Below, piece after piece: positions 1-8,068 of a DNA stretch of 64,000 nt. Position 1 is the first letter of the stretch, and each line of letters begins with the position of its first letter. The stretch is from NCBI GenBank assembly GCA_947498155.1, contig CANMJD010000003.1, forward strand, positions 310,001 to 374,000, given 5' to 3'. A program made the translations under genes and the position numbers. Below the pieces are notes generated by a model. It searched no databases, had not been told where the DNA came from, and worked only from the letters and a program-made list of their open reading frames with translations. The DNA is from an uncultured Pseudoruegeria sp. (lineage in GTDB: Bacteria; Pseudomonadota; Alphaproteobacteria; Rhodobacterales; Rhodobacteraceae).

Positions 1-2
1 AA

Positions 3-689
3 AGCCACTTTGGCTATGGCCCTCGGCAAGGGTATCAGCGGATCGTGGACGCCCTGGCCGCCCATAACGCAAAGGCGTCCTTTTCCACCTGTGGACGCGC
101 CGCCGAGGCAACCCCTTGGTTAATCCAGGACGCCGTTGCGCGTGGCCACGAAGTGTCTTGCCATGGTTGGCGTTGGGAGACCCATGCAGGTATGACTGAG
201 GAACGAGAGCGCGAGATTATTGCCCGTACCCATGCGTCTATCGCGCGGATTGCTGGGGTCGCGCCCGTTGGCTGGCACACTCGGTCGGCCACCTCGCCAC
301 AAACCCGCGACATGCTGAAGGAACATGGCGGGTTCACCTATGACAGTAACGCCTATGACGATGACATTCCTTACATGGATGGCACCCACGTCGTGCTGCC
401 CTATGCCTTCGACACCAATGACATGCGGTTCTCACCAGGTGGTGGCTTTGTGCAGGCACAAGACTTTGCCGACTATGTGATCGCAGGGTTCGACCGGCTT
501 TATGCCGAAGGCGCAAAGGCCGCACGCATGATGTCCATCGGATTGCACACCCGTATCATCGGACGACCCGCGCGTATTGGCGCGCTAGAGACTGTTCTGT
601 CCCACATCACCGCCCATAAGGACGTCTGGATCGCCCCCCGGCGGGACATTGCGACCTGTTGGGCGCAAAACCACGGAGACGCGGAATGA
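3..689 (+). CDS. Polysaccharide deacetylase-fold protein, PuuE allantoinase-like (5' end outside window)
   Basis: The reading frame is open from the window edge, so this is the C-terminal part (about 228 codons); the GTG at 45 is internal. The protein has the NodB/PuuE fold signatures CHGWRWE, YDSNAYDDDIPY and FDTNDMRF, the last two being typical of PuuE-type uric-acid/allantoin-pathway deacetylase-fold enzymes rather than chitin deacetylases. PuuE-type members open a cyclic ureide ring in the cytoplasm. The stop overlaps the next start (ATGA), so it is translationally coupled to the amidase and belongs to the ureide/cyclic-amide cluster. A paralogue lies at 5538. The substrate cannot be read from sequence, and the missing N-terminus prevents checking the first motif. 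Confidence 0.75.
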   Translation, partial: SHFGYGPRQGYQRIVDALAAHNAKASFSTCGRAAEATPWLIQDAVARGHEVSCHGWRWETHAGMTEEREREIIARTHASIARIAGVAPVGWHTRSATSPQTRDMLKEHGGFTYDSNAYDDDIPYMDGTHVVLPYAFDTNDMRFSPGGGFVQAQDFADYVIAGFDRLYAEGAKAARMMSIGLHTRIIGRPARIGALETVLSHITAHKDVWIAPRRDIATCWAQNHGDAE

Positions 690-2023
690 GCCTGTTGGAT
701 GGTCCAATCTCTGCTCTTGTCAGAGCAGTTCAAGGTGGAAAAGTGACCCCGTCCGCGCTGACGGAAGAAGCACTGGCCCGAGCCAAGGCACGAAACCCGG
801 CGATCAACGCCATTTGTCAGATCAACCCCCAAGCTCAAGCGGAAGCCTCGCGCATCGCCGCGCGGTTGGAGACTGGAGAGACTCTGCCGCTGGCAGGGGT
901 ACCGATTCTGATTAAGGACAACATCTGGGTAAAGGGAATGCGTATCACGCAAGGGTCAAACCTGTACGCGGATCATATCGCCCAAGAGGATGCCGAGGCG
1001 GTGAAACGTCTGCGTCTGGCCGGGGCTGTGATCATTGGCATTGCGACCTGCTCCGAATTCGCCTGCAAAGGGGCAACCGTATCGCCGCTTTATGGAATTA
1101 CGCGCAACCCCATAAACCCCAGCCTAACGGCGGGTGGGTCTTCAGGCGGTTCCGTCGCTGCTGTGGCTGCCGGGATCGTCCCCTTGGCCTTGGGCACCGA
1201 CGCGGGCGGATCATCGCGCCGCCCCCCCGCCCATACGGGCCTGTGCGGATTGAAGCCCACGCAAGATCTGATCCCCTATGGTCCCAGCTTTGACGAGCCG
1301 GTCTGGGGCATCTCGGTCATCTGCCCGATCGCCCGCCGGATGGAGGACATATCGCTCGCGATGCGCGTGCTTGGCAGGCTAGAGCCTGTGTCGCCCACGC
1401 CGCTTGAAATCGCCGTCTCGGAGGATTTTGGCACAGGCCAGCCCTTGGACCCCGATGTCAAAGCGAACTTCGAAGCTGTGATCAAGGCGATGAAATCTGC
1501 GGGTGTTCAGGTTGCGCACGCTCAGATGAACTGGCCCAATGAAGTCAAAGGACATGACATCCAGCCGCTGCAATACGCAGGTCTGGCGCAGATGTATGGT
1601 GACGTATGGCGCAAAACGCCCAACCTGTTTGATCCCGCAATTGCCGGGCAAATCGAAACAGGTCTTTCGCTGAGTGGCGTTGAGGTCGCGGCCGCGCATC
1701 ACGTCTCGCACCAGATGCGCCAGACCCTGCGCGCTGCGCTGGATCGCTATGGGGTGATTGCGACCCCGACCACGCCTTGTGCGGCATGGTCTGCAGAATT
1801 GAACGCCCCGACCGAGATTGGCGGTAGACCCGCCCAACCCCGCGACCACGCTGCCTTTACGCCGCAAATCAACCACGCTGGCGTGCCTGCTTTATCCATC
1901 CCTTGCGGGTCGGACACTCAAGGCAGGCCGCTGGGTCTGCAACTGATCGCACAAGCGGGCCGCGACGGGGCGCTGATTGCCTTGGCGCAGCAGTTGGAAC
2001 CAATCCTAAAGGAGATCACGTGA
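686..2023 (+). CDS. Amidase-signature family hydrolase
   Basis: A 445-residue cytoplasmic amidase that hydrolyses C-N amide bonds. The Ser-cisSer-Lys triad is intact: Lys77 in ILIKDN, Ser152 in the glycine/serine loop GGSSGGS and Ser176 in GTDAGGSS, with the 24-residue spacing between the two serines that is normal in the family. ATG at 686 overlaps the upstream stop (ATGA) and is preferred over a GTG further upstream. The gene is co-transcribed with the racemase-like gene 1 nt downstream. In related clusters such amidases finish degradation of ureides or hydantoins (allophanate, oxamate or amino-acid amides), but the specific substrate here is inference. Length is normal for the family. Confidence 0.85.
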   Translation: MSLLDGPISALVRAVQGGKVTPSALTEEALARAKARNPAINAICQINPQAQAEASRIAARLETGETLPLAGVPILIKDNIWVKGMRITQGSNLYADHIAQEDAEAVKRLRLAGAVIIGIATCSEFACKGATVSPLYGITRNPINPSLTAGGSSGGSVAAVAAGIVPLALGTDAGGSSRRPPAHTGLCGLKPTQDLIPYGPSFDEPVWGISVICPIARRMEDISLAMRVLGRLEPVSPTPLEIAVSEDFGTGQPLDPDVKANFEAVIKAMKSAGVQVAHAQMNWPNEVKGHDIQPLQYAGLAQMYGDVWRKTPNLFDPAIAGQIETGLSLSGVEVAAAHHVSHQMRQTLRAALDRYGVIATPTTPCAAWSAELNAPTEIGGRPAQPRDHAAFTPQINHAGVPALSIPCGSDTQGRPLGLQLIAQAGRDGALIALAQQLEPILKEIT

Positions 2024-2024
2024 C

Positions 2025-2768
2025 ATGCGCCTTTTGCTGATTAATCCAAACATGACCGAAAGCATGACGCAGATCATGACGGATGTGGCACGCCAAACTG
2101 CCGGGCCAGAGGTCGAGATCGTGCCCCTGACGGCCACGTCCGGCTTTCCCTACATCGCGTCCCTTGCCGAGGCGCAGATTGCAGGTGCCAATGTGCTCGA
2201 GACGATTGCCGCACACCGCCACGATGTGGACGCCGTGATCATCGCCGCTTTTGGCGATCCTGGTCTTTCCGCCGCGCGCGAGTTGTTTGATCTACCGATT
2301 GTCGGCATGGCCGAGGCTGCGGTGATGTCCGCGGCCATGTTGGGGGAGCGATTTTCAGTCGTAACCTTCTCGCCACATATGGCGGGTTGGTATGACGTCT
2401 GCATTCGGCAAACGGGGTTGGGCGCACGGTTCACCGGAGTGCGATGCCCCAAGGCACCGCCAGAAACGTTGGACAATGTGGCCGAGGTGTTGCGGAGCGA
2501 CCTGATTGGCCTCGCCCGAGAAGCGGCGGAAAAGGACGGCGCTGCTGTGGTGATCCTTGGGGGCGCACCTTTGGCGGGGCTTGTTCCACAGATCGCAGAT
2601 GAAACACCCGGAATTTTGGTTGATCCGATTGCCGCAGCGACAGTTCAGGCAATGGCTTTGTCGCGACTGTCACCCAGTTATCGAAATCGCACAGCCCGCC
2701 CCGCGGCTAAGACTTCTATCGGGCTTGGGGCTGATTTGAGTGCCGTTATCGCAGGAGAAATCGCATGA
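2025..2768 (+). CDS. Asp/Glu/hydantoin racemase family protein lacking both catalytic cysteines
   Basis: A 247-residue HyuE/Dcg1-like protein, identified by the N-terminal LLINPNMT motif, AAFGDPG and LGGAPLAG. Characterised hydantoin and allantoin racemases carry one cysteine in each half (ACFGDPG and LGCA...). Here these positions are Ala75 and Gly180, so two-base proton-transfer racemisation is not expected. It may be a non-racemising hydrolase or decarboxylase-like member, or a binding protein. The start has a clear AAAGGAG site 10 nt upstream. It overlaps the hydantoinase start by 4 nt (ATGA). A second cysteine-less paralogue is at 4164-4796. The family call is secure; the activity is not. 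Confidence 0.8.
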   Translation: MRLLLINPNMTESMTQIMTDVARQTAGPEVEIVPLTATSGFPYIASLAEAQIAGANVLETIAAHRHDVDAVIIAAFGDPGLSAARELFDLPIVGMAEAAVMSAAMLGERFSVVTFSPHMAGWYDVCIRQTGLGARFTGVRCPKAPPETLDNVAEVLRSDLIGLAREAAEKDGAAVVILGGAPLAGLVPQIADETPGILVDPIAAATVQAMALSRLSPSYRNRTARPAAKTSIGLGADLSAVIAGEIA

Positions 2769-4162
2769 GCCATGACACTGTTATCACTGGCGCACGCGTC
2801 GTCAGTGCAAGCGGCACGACACACTGCGACATCGGGATCACCGATGGCAAGATCGCAACACTTGGCAGTGACTTGAATGGTGCAGAAACCATCGACGCCA
2901 GTGGCCTAATCGCACTGCCCGGCGGGATTGATAGCCATGTGCACATCTCACAGCCTTCAGGCCCCGGAATCGAAATGGCCGATGATTTCACATCCGGCAC
3001 GCAAAGCGCTGCCTGCGGTGGCAACACGACCATCCTGCCTTTCTGTCTGCCCGAAGAGGGCCAAACTCTGCGCGAGGCTGTCGCCGCCTATCGCGCCAAG
3101 GCGGATGGCAACTGCATGACGGACGTGTCCTTTCACCTGATCGTCAAGGAAACCGATCCCGTGACACTAGGGCAGGACCTGCCAGCGCTCATTCAAGCGG
3201 GATACACCAGTTTCAAGGTGTTCATGACCTATGCAGGCCTTGCATTGTCCGACCGGCAAATCCTCGAAGTCATGGCCGTGGCCAAAGAACAGGGCGCGAT
3301 GGTCATGGTTCACGCCGAAAACGAAGACGCCATCGAATTCCTGCGTGACAGGGCCGAGCGCGCAGGAGAGACCAGCCCTTATCACCACGCCACAACGCGT
3401 CCTGTTCCGGTTGAGCGCGAAGCGACCCATCGCGCGATCTCGCTGGCCGAGATTGCGGGCGTACCCCTGACCATCGTTCACGTCTCCAACGGCGAGGCAA
3501 CAGAAGAGATCGTGCGCGCCCGTCAACGTGGCCTGACCGTATTTGCCGAGACCTGCCCGCAGTATATCACCCTGACGGCCTCCGATCTGGATCGCGACGG
3601 GTTTGATGGCGCAAAATACGTCTGCTCCCCACCGCCCCGCACCGCCGAGGAATGGCCCAAGATCTGGGCCGGGATTGAACAGGGCACGTTTGACCTGTTT
3701 TCATCCGATCACTGTCCTTTCCGCTTTAATGACCCCGCCGGCAAAGACGCGCCGGGCGCACGCAAGACATTCCGCAACATTCCAAATGGCATTCCCGGCG
3801 TTGAGACGCGCTTGCCGATCCTGTTTTCAGAAGGAGTCGTCAAAGGCCGCATATCGCTGGAACGGTTCGCCGCAATCACAGCCACGAACCACGCGCGTCT
3901 CTACGGGCTTTATCCTCGCAAAGGCGCGATCATGGTCGGTGCGGATGCCGATATCGCCCTTTGGGATCCAGCATTGCGCAAACCGATCCAGCAGGTCGAC
4001 CTCCATCATGGCTCAGACTACACCCCCTGGGAAGGGTTCGAAGTAACGGGCTGGCCCGTGCGCACGCTCCTGCGTGGCAAAACCGTCATGTTGGACGGTG
4101 CACCCGTCGGCAGTCCAAGCGGCACACATCTGAAACGGGAGGCCCCTGATGTTTTGCTGTGA
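2765..4162 (+). CDS. Dihydropyrimidinase/hydantoinase-type cyclic amidohydrolase
   Basis: A 465-residue TIM-barrel amidohydrolase that would hydrolyse a cyclic amide ring such as dihydropyrimidine, hydantoin or allantoin. The binuclear metal site is complete: His58 and His60 (GGIDSHVH), carboxylated Lys151 (SFKVFMTY), His183 (VHAEN), His239 (VHVSNG) and Asp315 (SSDHCPF). This set and the length match the dihydropyrimidinase/D-hydantoinase group more than dihydroorotase. The start has an AGGAG site and overlaps the upstream stop (ATGA). Its position with a TRAP transporter and an M20 carbamoylase argues for catabolism of an imported ring compound. The exact substrate is unknown. Confidence 0.88.
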   Translation: MSHDTVITGARVVSASGTTHCDIGITDGKIATLGSDLNGAETIDASGLIALPGGIDSHVHISQPSGPGIEMADDFTSGTQSAACGGNTTILPFCLPEEGQTLREAVAAYRAKADGNCMTDVSFHLIVKETDPVTLGQDLPALIQAGYTSFKVFMTYAGLALSDRQILEVMAVAKEQGAMVMVHAENEDAIEFLRDRAERAGETSPYHHATTRPVPVEREATHRAISLAEIAGVPLTIVHVSNGEATEEIVRARQRGLTVFAETCPQYITLTASDLDRDGFDGAKYVCSPPPRTAEEWPKIWAGIEQGTFDLFSSDHCPFRFNDPAGKDAPGARKTFRNIPNGIPGVETRLPILFSEGVVKGRISLERFAAITATNHARLYGLYPRKGAIMVGADADIALWDPALRKPIQQVDLHHGSDYTPWEGFEVTGWPVRTLLRGKTVMLDGAPVGSPSGTHLKREAPDVLL

Positions 4163-4163
4163 A

Positions 4164-4796
4164 TCAAGCGGGGCCAAGCAAGGCGGCGACCTCTTTGCTG
4201 GCGGCTACCAGCGGCTGGACAAGCGGCACATCAATCTGCGACTCCAACCGGATAGCCGCCTCTGCCAGCGGTCCGCCCCCGATGATGATCCGCTCTGCCC
4301 CTGCATCACGGGCATTCAAGCAAGCCTGCAACAAAGCGGCGTCCAAAGCTGCCGGATCAGCCAGCAGCGCCTCTGGCGTACCACCGGTCATAAAACTCCC
4401 CAGATATTTGCCCGCCACCCCATGGACCTGCATCAGCGCGTCAATAGACGTGCCAAGTTCCGCGGTTGTTGTGGCCACGGCAAATTGCATGCCGTCCTTG
4501 GCGGCAGAACGCGCGGCAGCAGCTCCGATTCCTATGACGGGACATGGCAGGTGCGCCGCAAGACGTTGCGCGCCCGGATCGCCGAAGGCCGCGACAATAA
4601 CCGCACGCGTTTCCGGCAAGACCGCGCAGCAAACCTGATCGGCGGCACTGGTCAGCGCCGCGGGGGTAGTGATCATCTCTGGCGCATCCGCGTTGGTCCA
4701 TCCCTGCACAAAAGGCAAATGCCGCCGCGTGATGGCAACCATCGCATCAGTCGTTTTCTCCGAACCGTTTGGATTGATCACAAGAACAGGTTTCAT
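4164..4796 (-). CDS. Second cysteine-less Asp/Glu/hydantoin racemase family protein
   Basis: A 210-residue HyuE/Dcg1-like protein (VLVINPNG, VAAFGDPG, IIGGGPLAE). As in the gene at 2025, both catalytic cysteine positions are replaced (Ala70 and Gly174), so it is unlikely to be a classical racemase. ATG at 4796 is chosen over a TTG two codons upstream because it matches the family N-terminus. The gene is inverted inside an otherwise plus-strand operon: its stop abuts the hydantoinase stop, and its start lies only 17 nt from the start of the next plus-strand gene. Its promoter must therefore lie within that neighbouring gene. The two paralogues may form a heteromer or act on different intermediates (inference). 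Confidence 0.8.
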   Translation of the reverse strand: MKPVLVINPNGSEKTTDAMVAITRRHLPFVQGWTNADAPEMITTPAALTSAADQVCCAVLPETRAVIVAAFGDPGAQRLAAHLPCPVIGIGAAAARSAAKDGMQFAVATTTAELGTSIDALMQVHGVAGKYLGSFMTGGTPEALLADPAALDAALLQACLNARDAGAERIIIGGGPLAEAAIRLESQIDVPLVQPLVAASKEVAALLGPA

Positions 4797-4813
4797 AAGC
4801 AAAGGTATGACCC

Positions 4814-5545
4814 ATGACCACCGAATTAGCCAGCACCCGATTGGGCATGCTGACGCCCTCCTCTAACACTGTCCTTGAACCGCTGACCGCGGCGATGCTG
4901 TCAGACCTGCCTGACGCATCAGCCCATTTTGCGCGGTTTCAGGTGCTGAAGATTTCGATGGAGGATGACGCGCTTGGGCAATTCAAGAACGAGCCGATGC
5001 TGGCTGCCGCAGAACTTCTGGCGGATGCCAAGGTGCAATCAATCTGCTGGAACGGGACCTCTTCAGGCTGGCTGGGGTTTGATACCGATCGGAAGCTGAT
5101 CGCAGAGATCGAAACGCGCACTGGCGTCAAAGCCTGCTCATCAATCCTTGCGATGAACGAATTGCTCGCGAAATTAGCCGCAAAGCGGATCGCCTTTGTT
5201 ACGCCCTACTTACCCGAAATTCAGGACCGCATTCTGGCCAATTACCGCGCCGAAGGGTTTGAAGTCGCCGCTGAACGACACCTTGGCGATCCGGGAAACT
5301 TCTCGTTCGCGACCTATTCGGAGGCCGAGATCCTTGATCTGTGCCGTGCTGTGGCCGCAGAAAAGCCCGATGCCATAACCATCTATTGTACGAATTTCCG
5401 AGGGGCGCGGCTTGCTCCTATCATCGAGGCAGAAACGGGCATTCCGGTGCTGGACAGCGTCTCGACCGCGCTTTGGAAGTCGATGCAAATCGCAGGCGAC
5501 GATCCCAAGCGCATCCAAGGATGGGGGCGCTTGTTCGATGTCTGA
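4814..5545 (+). CDS. Arylmalonate decarboxylase / maleate cis-trans isomerase family protein
   Basis: A 243-residue protein of the Asp/Glu racemase superfamily. GMLTPSSNTVLEP near the N-terminus is the signature of the maleate isomerase/arylmalonate decarboxylase branch. The GTSS loop at 81-84 and Cys192 (YCTNFRG) reproduce the decarboxylase arrangement of Thr/Ser oxyanion residues in the first half and a single cysteine in the second half. A decarboxylase or isomerase reaction on a malonate- or maleate-like intermediate is therefore plausible; barbiturate- or hydantoin-type breakdown can yield such acids (inference). It overlaps the next gene by 8 nt and so is translationally coupled to it. 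Confidence 0.75.
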   Translation: MTTELASTRLGMLTPSSNTVLEPLTAAMLSDLPDASAHFARFQVLKISMEDDALGQFKNEPMLAAAELLADAKVQSICWNGTSSGWLGFDTDRKLIAEIETRTGVKACSSILAMNELLAKLAAKRIAFVTPYLPEIQDRILANYRAEGFEVAAERHLGDPGNFSFATYSEAEILDLCRAVAAEKPDAITIYCTNFRGARLAPIIEAETGIPVLDSVSTALWKSMQIAGDDPKRIQGWGRLFDV

Positions 5546-6461
5546 CCGCGATCTCATCGGCTATGCGGGGTCCCCGCCTCGGATCATCTGGCCCAACGGC
5601 GCGCGTGTCGCGGTGTCGGTCGTCGTGAACTTCGAAGAGGGGGCAGAACATCAGGTTGGAGATGGCGATGGCACATCTGAACGTGTCGGAGAGGTTATCA
5701 GCGTCGTGCCTGACGGACGCCGTGATCAGGGTCAGGAACAAATCTTTTCCTATGGAAGCCGGGTCGGGCTTTGGCGATTTCTTGGCGCGCTGGAGAACAC
5801 GCAAACACCAACCACGTTCTACATGTGCGGCCGCGCGGTGGTACGTAGCCCGCTGCTTGCACGCGCGATAGCAGACGCCGGGCACGAGGCCGCCTGTCAT
5901 GGTTGGATCTGGCGGCCAAATGCCGACTACTCAGACATTGACGCCGAACGTGCCGATCTCAGGCGTGCAACCGACGCAATTGAAGCAGCAACAGGACAAC
6001 GTCCAACCGGCTTCTTCTGCCGGGGCTCGGAAAGCGCATGGACGCGGCAACTCTTGATCGAACAAGGCTACACCTACACCTCCAATGCCTTCGACGATGA
6101 TCTTCCCTATCATGATAAGTCGGGCCTAATTGTCTTGCCCTACAACCTTGATACTAATGACATGAAATTCTTTCATCCCAACGGCTTCACGCGCGCTGTT
6201 GAGATGGTTGAGTACGTCCAAGACGCGGTCGAGCAATTGCTGCAAGAAGCGCAGCATGGCAAATCCTCGACCCTTTCCATCGGCTTTCACCTGCGCATCA
6301 GCGGACGGCCGGCGCGGTTCCACGCAGTTACCCAAATCCTGGAATATCTGGCCTCGCTTGAAGGGCAGATTTGGCGGGCGCGACGCATTGATATCGCCAG
6401 CCACTTTGCTGCGGTTCATCCCCGCGGCCAACACGCAACACAACATGGAGAAGAGATATGA
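5538..6461 (+). CDS. Polysaccharide deacetylase-fold protein, PuuE allantoinase-like
   Basis: A 307-residue protein and the complete counterpart of the truncated gene at the window edge. It shows the PuuE-type motifs VVNFEEGAE (first NodB motif with Glu-Glu in place of Asp-Asp), ACHGWIW, FFCRGSES, SNAFDDDLPY and LDTNDMKF. PuuE allantoinases open a hydantoin-type ring without the usual metal site, and the altered first motif fits that group. ATG at 5538 overlaps the preceding stop by 8 nt; longer upstream starts would run through the previous gene. Its own stop overlaps the TRAP binding-protein start (ATGA), linking catabolism with transport. Confidence 0.82.
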   Translation: MSDRDLIGYAGSPPRIIWPNGARVAVSVVVNFEEGAEHQVGDGDGTSERVGEVISVVPDGRRDQGQEQIFSYGSRVGLWRFLGALENTQTPTTFYMCGRAVVRSPLLARAIADAGHEAACHGWIWRPNADYSDIDAERADLRRATDAIEAATGQRPTGFFCRGSESAWTRQLLIEQGYTYTSNAFDDDLPYHDKSGLIVLPYNLDTNDMKFFHPNGFTRAVEMVEYVQDAVEQLLQEAQHGKSSTLSIGFHLRISGRPARFHAVTQILEYLASLEGQIWRARRIDIASHFAAVHPRGQHATQHGEEI

Positions 6462-7495
6462 ATTTGAAGACCACACTGATGGCCGCCGCACTCACGTTGG
6501 CGGCAACCCCAACGATTGCCGAAACCTCGATCCGGGCGACCGGACTGGTCTCAACCCACAAATTCCACACGGCGCTGGAACAGGAATTTTATGCCGGCCT
6601 CGCCGAGAAGACAGGCATTGATCTTGCCATCAACTTCAACCCACTCGACGTCGTGGGTGTGGATATGCAGGATACGTTGCGCATGGTGCGTTCAGGTGCG
6701 TTTGACATCGTGCAAAGCACCGTGGGTGCTGCTGCGCGTGATGACGCGTTTCTGGAAGGCATTGACCTGATTGGCGTCTCCACCTCAATGGAACAGCTTG
6801 AAGACGCCATCGATGCTTTCATGCCCGAGCTTGAAAAGCGTGTGGCCGAGAGGTTCAATGCCAAGCCGCTCGCCGTTTGGCCTTACGGGCCGCAGGTCTT
6901 CTATTGCAACGCCGAAATTGCCAGCCTTGACGACTTCGAAGGGCTCAAAGTGCGCTCTTATACTTCGTCCATGTCTACGTTGATCGAAGCCTTGGGCGCG
7001 ACCCCTGTGACCATGAGTTTCAAAGAGGTCTATCCGGCCCTGCAACGCGGCGTTGTCGATTGCGCAATCACGTCACCGACGTCCGGTAACACCGGAAACT
7101 GGCCCGAGGTCACGACCCACTTCCTGCCCTTGGGAATCTCTTGGTCGGTAAACGCGCATTTCATCAATCTCGACAAATGGAACAGCTTTTCGGACGAAGA
7201 GAAAACCGCCCTTGAAGCCGAGTTCGCCGGATTTCAAGATGCGTTCTGGGCACTTGCCAAAGAGAACAACGGCTGGGCAATCGCCTGCAACACCGGTGGC
7301 GAAGGCTGTGATAACTACACTGCTTTCGACATGACTCTGGTTGAACCCTCAGCTGAAGATCAAGCCAAGGTCACAGCCGCGACAATGGAACAGGTCCTGC
7401 CGGGATGGGCAGAAAGCTGCAACGCAGGCTTTGCTGATTGTTCAACAATCTGGAACGCGACTGTGGGTGCCGCGCGCGGTATCGAACTGGAATAA
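6458..7495 (+). CDS. dctP: TRAP transporter solute-binding protein (DctP family)
   Basis: A 345-residue periplasmic binding protein. The first 21-22 residues form a typical Sec signal (short basic start, hydrophobic stretch, cleavage after TIAE or TIA). The body has the DctP pattern, including a KVRSYTSSM stretch and the VDCAITSPTSGNTG substrate-site region. It captures the substrate for the DctQM permease encoded downstream. The start overlaps the deacetylase stop (ATGA). A strong 9-bp GC-rich stem-loop follows the stop, which usually stabilises the mRNA of the abundant binding protein. The ligand is probably the ring compound degraded by the neighbouring enzymes (inference). Confidence 0.88.
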   Translation: MNLKTTLMAAALTLAATPTIAETSIRATGLVSTHKFHTALEQEFYAGLAEKTGIDLAINFNPLDVVGVDMQDTLRMVRSGAFDIVQSTVGAAARDDAFLEGIDLIGVSTSMEQLEDAIDAFMPELEKRVAERFNAKPLAVWPYGPQVFYCNAEIASLDDFEGLKVRSYTSSMSTLIEALGATPVTMSFKEVYPALQRGVVDCAITSPTSGNTGNWPEVTTHFLPLGISWSVNAHFINLDKWNSFSDEEKTALEAEFAGFQDAFWALAKENNGWAIACNTGGEGCDNYTAFDMTLVEPSAEDQAKVTAATMEQVLPGWAESCNAGFADCSTIWNATVGAARGIELE

Positions 7496-7502
7496 AGGAA
7501 CC

Positions 7503-7526
7503 GGGCGCGCCTTAACCGGCGCGCCC
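7503..7526 (+). promoter_or_regulatory. Intercistronic stem-loop between dctP and dctQ
   Basis: A perfect 9-bp GC-rich inverted repeat (GGGCGCGCC / GGCGCGCCC) with a 6-nt loop begins 8 nt after the dctP stop. No T-run follows, so it is more likely an mRNA-stabilising or partial-attenuation element than a complete terminator. Confidence 0.6.
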
Positions 7527-7543
7527 AGCACAAAGGACCTGAC

Positions 7544-8068
7544 ATGCGTTTAATCGGTATTTTGGGAGGATATGCCTGTTTGGGATTGTCCTTTCTGATC
7601 GTCTTCGAAATTCTTGCGCGCAAGCTTTTCAATCATTCGCTTCAAGGCGTGGATGAAATTGGCGGCTATGTGGTTGCAATCACTGGGACGTTCGGCATGG
7701 CTTTGGCCGCAGTCGAGCGCGCACATACGCGGATCGACGTGTTGTTGCTGCGCTTGCCGCGGCGTACTCAAGCGGGGCTGAACCTGCTGTCTTTCCTGGC
7801 CTTGGGGCTTGGTGCTGCTTTCATGGGGTACATGGGGTGGCGCACGCTGAGTGACAGCCTGACCTTCGGGTCCGTCTCGTCCAGCCCGCTGCAGGTTCCG
7901 TTGTGGATACCCCAGTCTCTTTGGATGGCTGGCCTTTGTCTTTTTGGCCTTTCTGCTCTCGGGACGGCTGCGCGCGGCCTCTTGGCCCTGCGCCATGGAC
8001 TTGAGGCAGCTGACCGGCTTCTGGCGCCACCTACCGTCGCAGAAGAAATCGAAGAGGCAAGACGTTGA
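7544..8068 (+). CDS. dctQ: TRAP transporter small permease (DctQ family)
   Basis: A 174-residue integral membrane protein with four hydrophobic segments (about 5-25, 45-65, 85-105 and 125-145), the normal DctQ topology. The motifs VDEIGGYVVAI and AHTRIDV in the second segment and loop are characteristic. It forms the membrane complex with DctM and is driven by the sodium gradient in known TRAP systems. An AAAGGA site precedes the ATG. The stop overlaps the TTG start of dctM by 4 nt. Confidence 0.88.
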   Translation: MRLIGILGGYACLGLSFLIVFEILARKLFNHSLQGVDEIGGYVVAITGTFGMALAAVERAHTRIDVLLLRLPRRTQAGLNLLSFLALGLGAAFMGYMGWRTLSDSLTFGSVSSSPLQVPLWIPQSLWMAGLCLFGLSALGTAARGLLALRHGLEAADRLLAPPTVAEEIEEARR

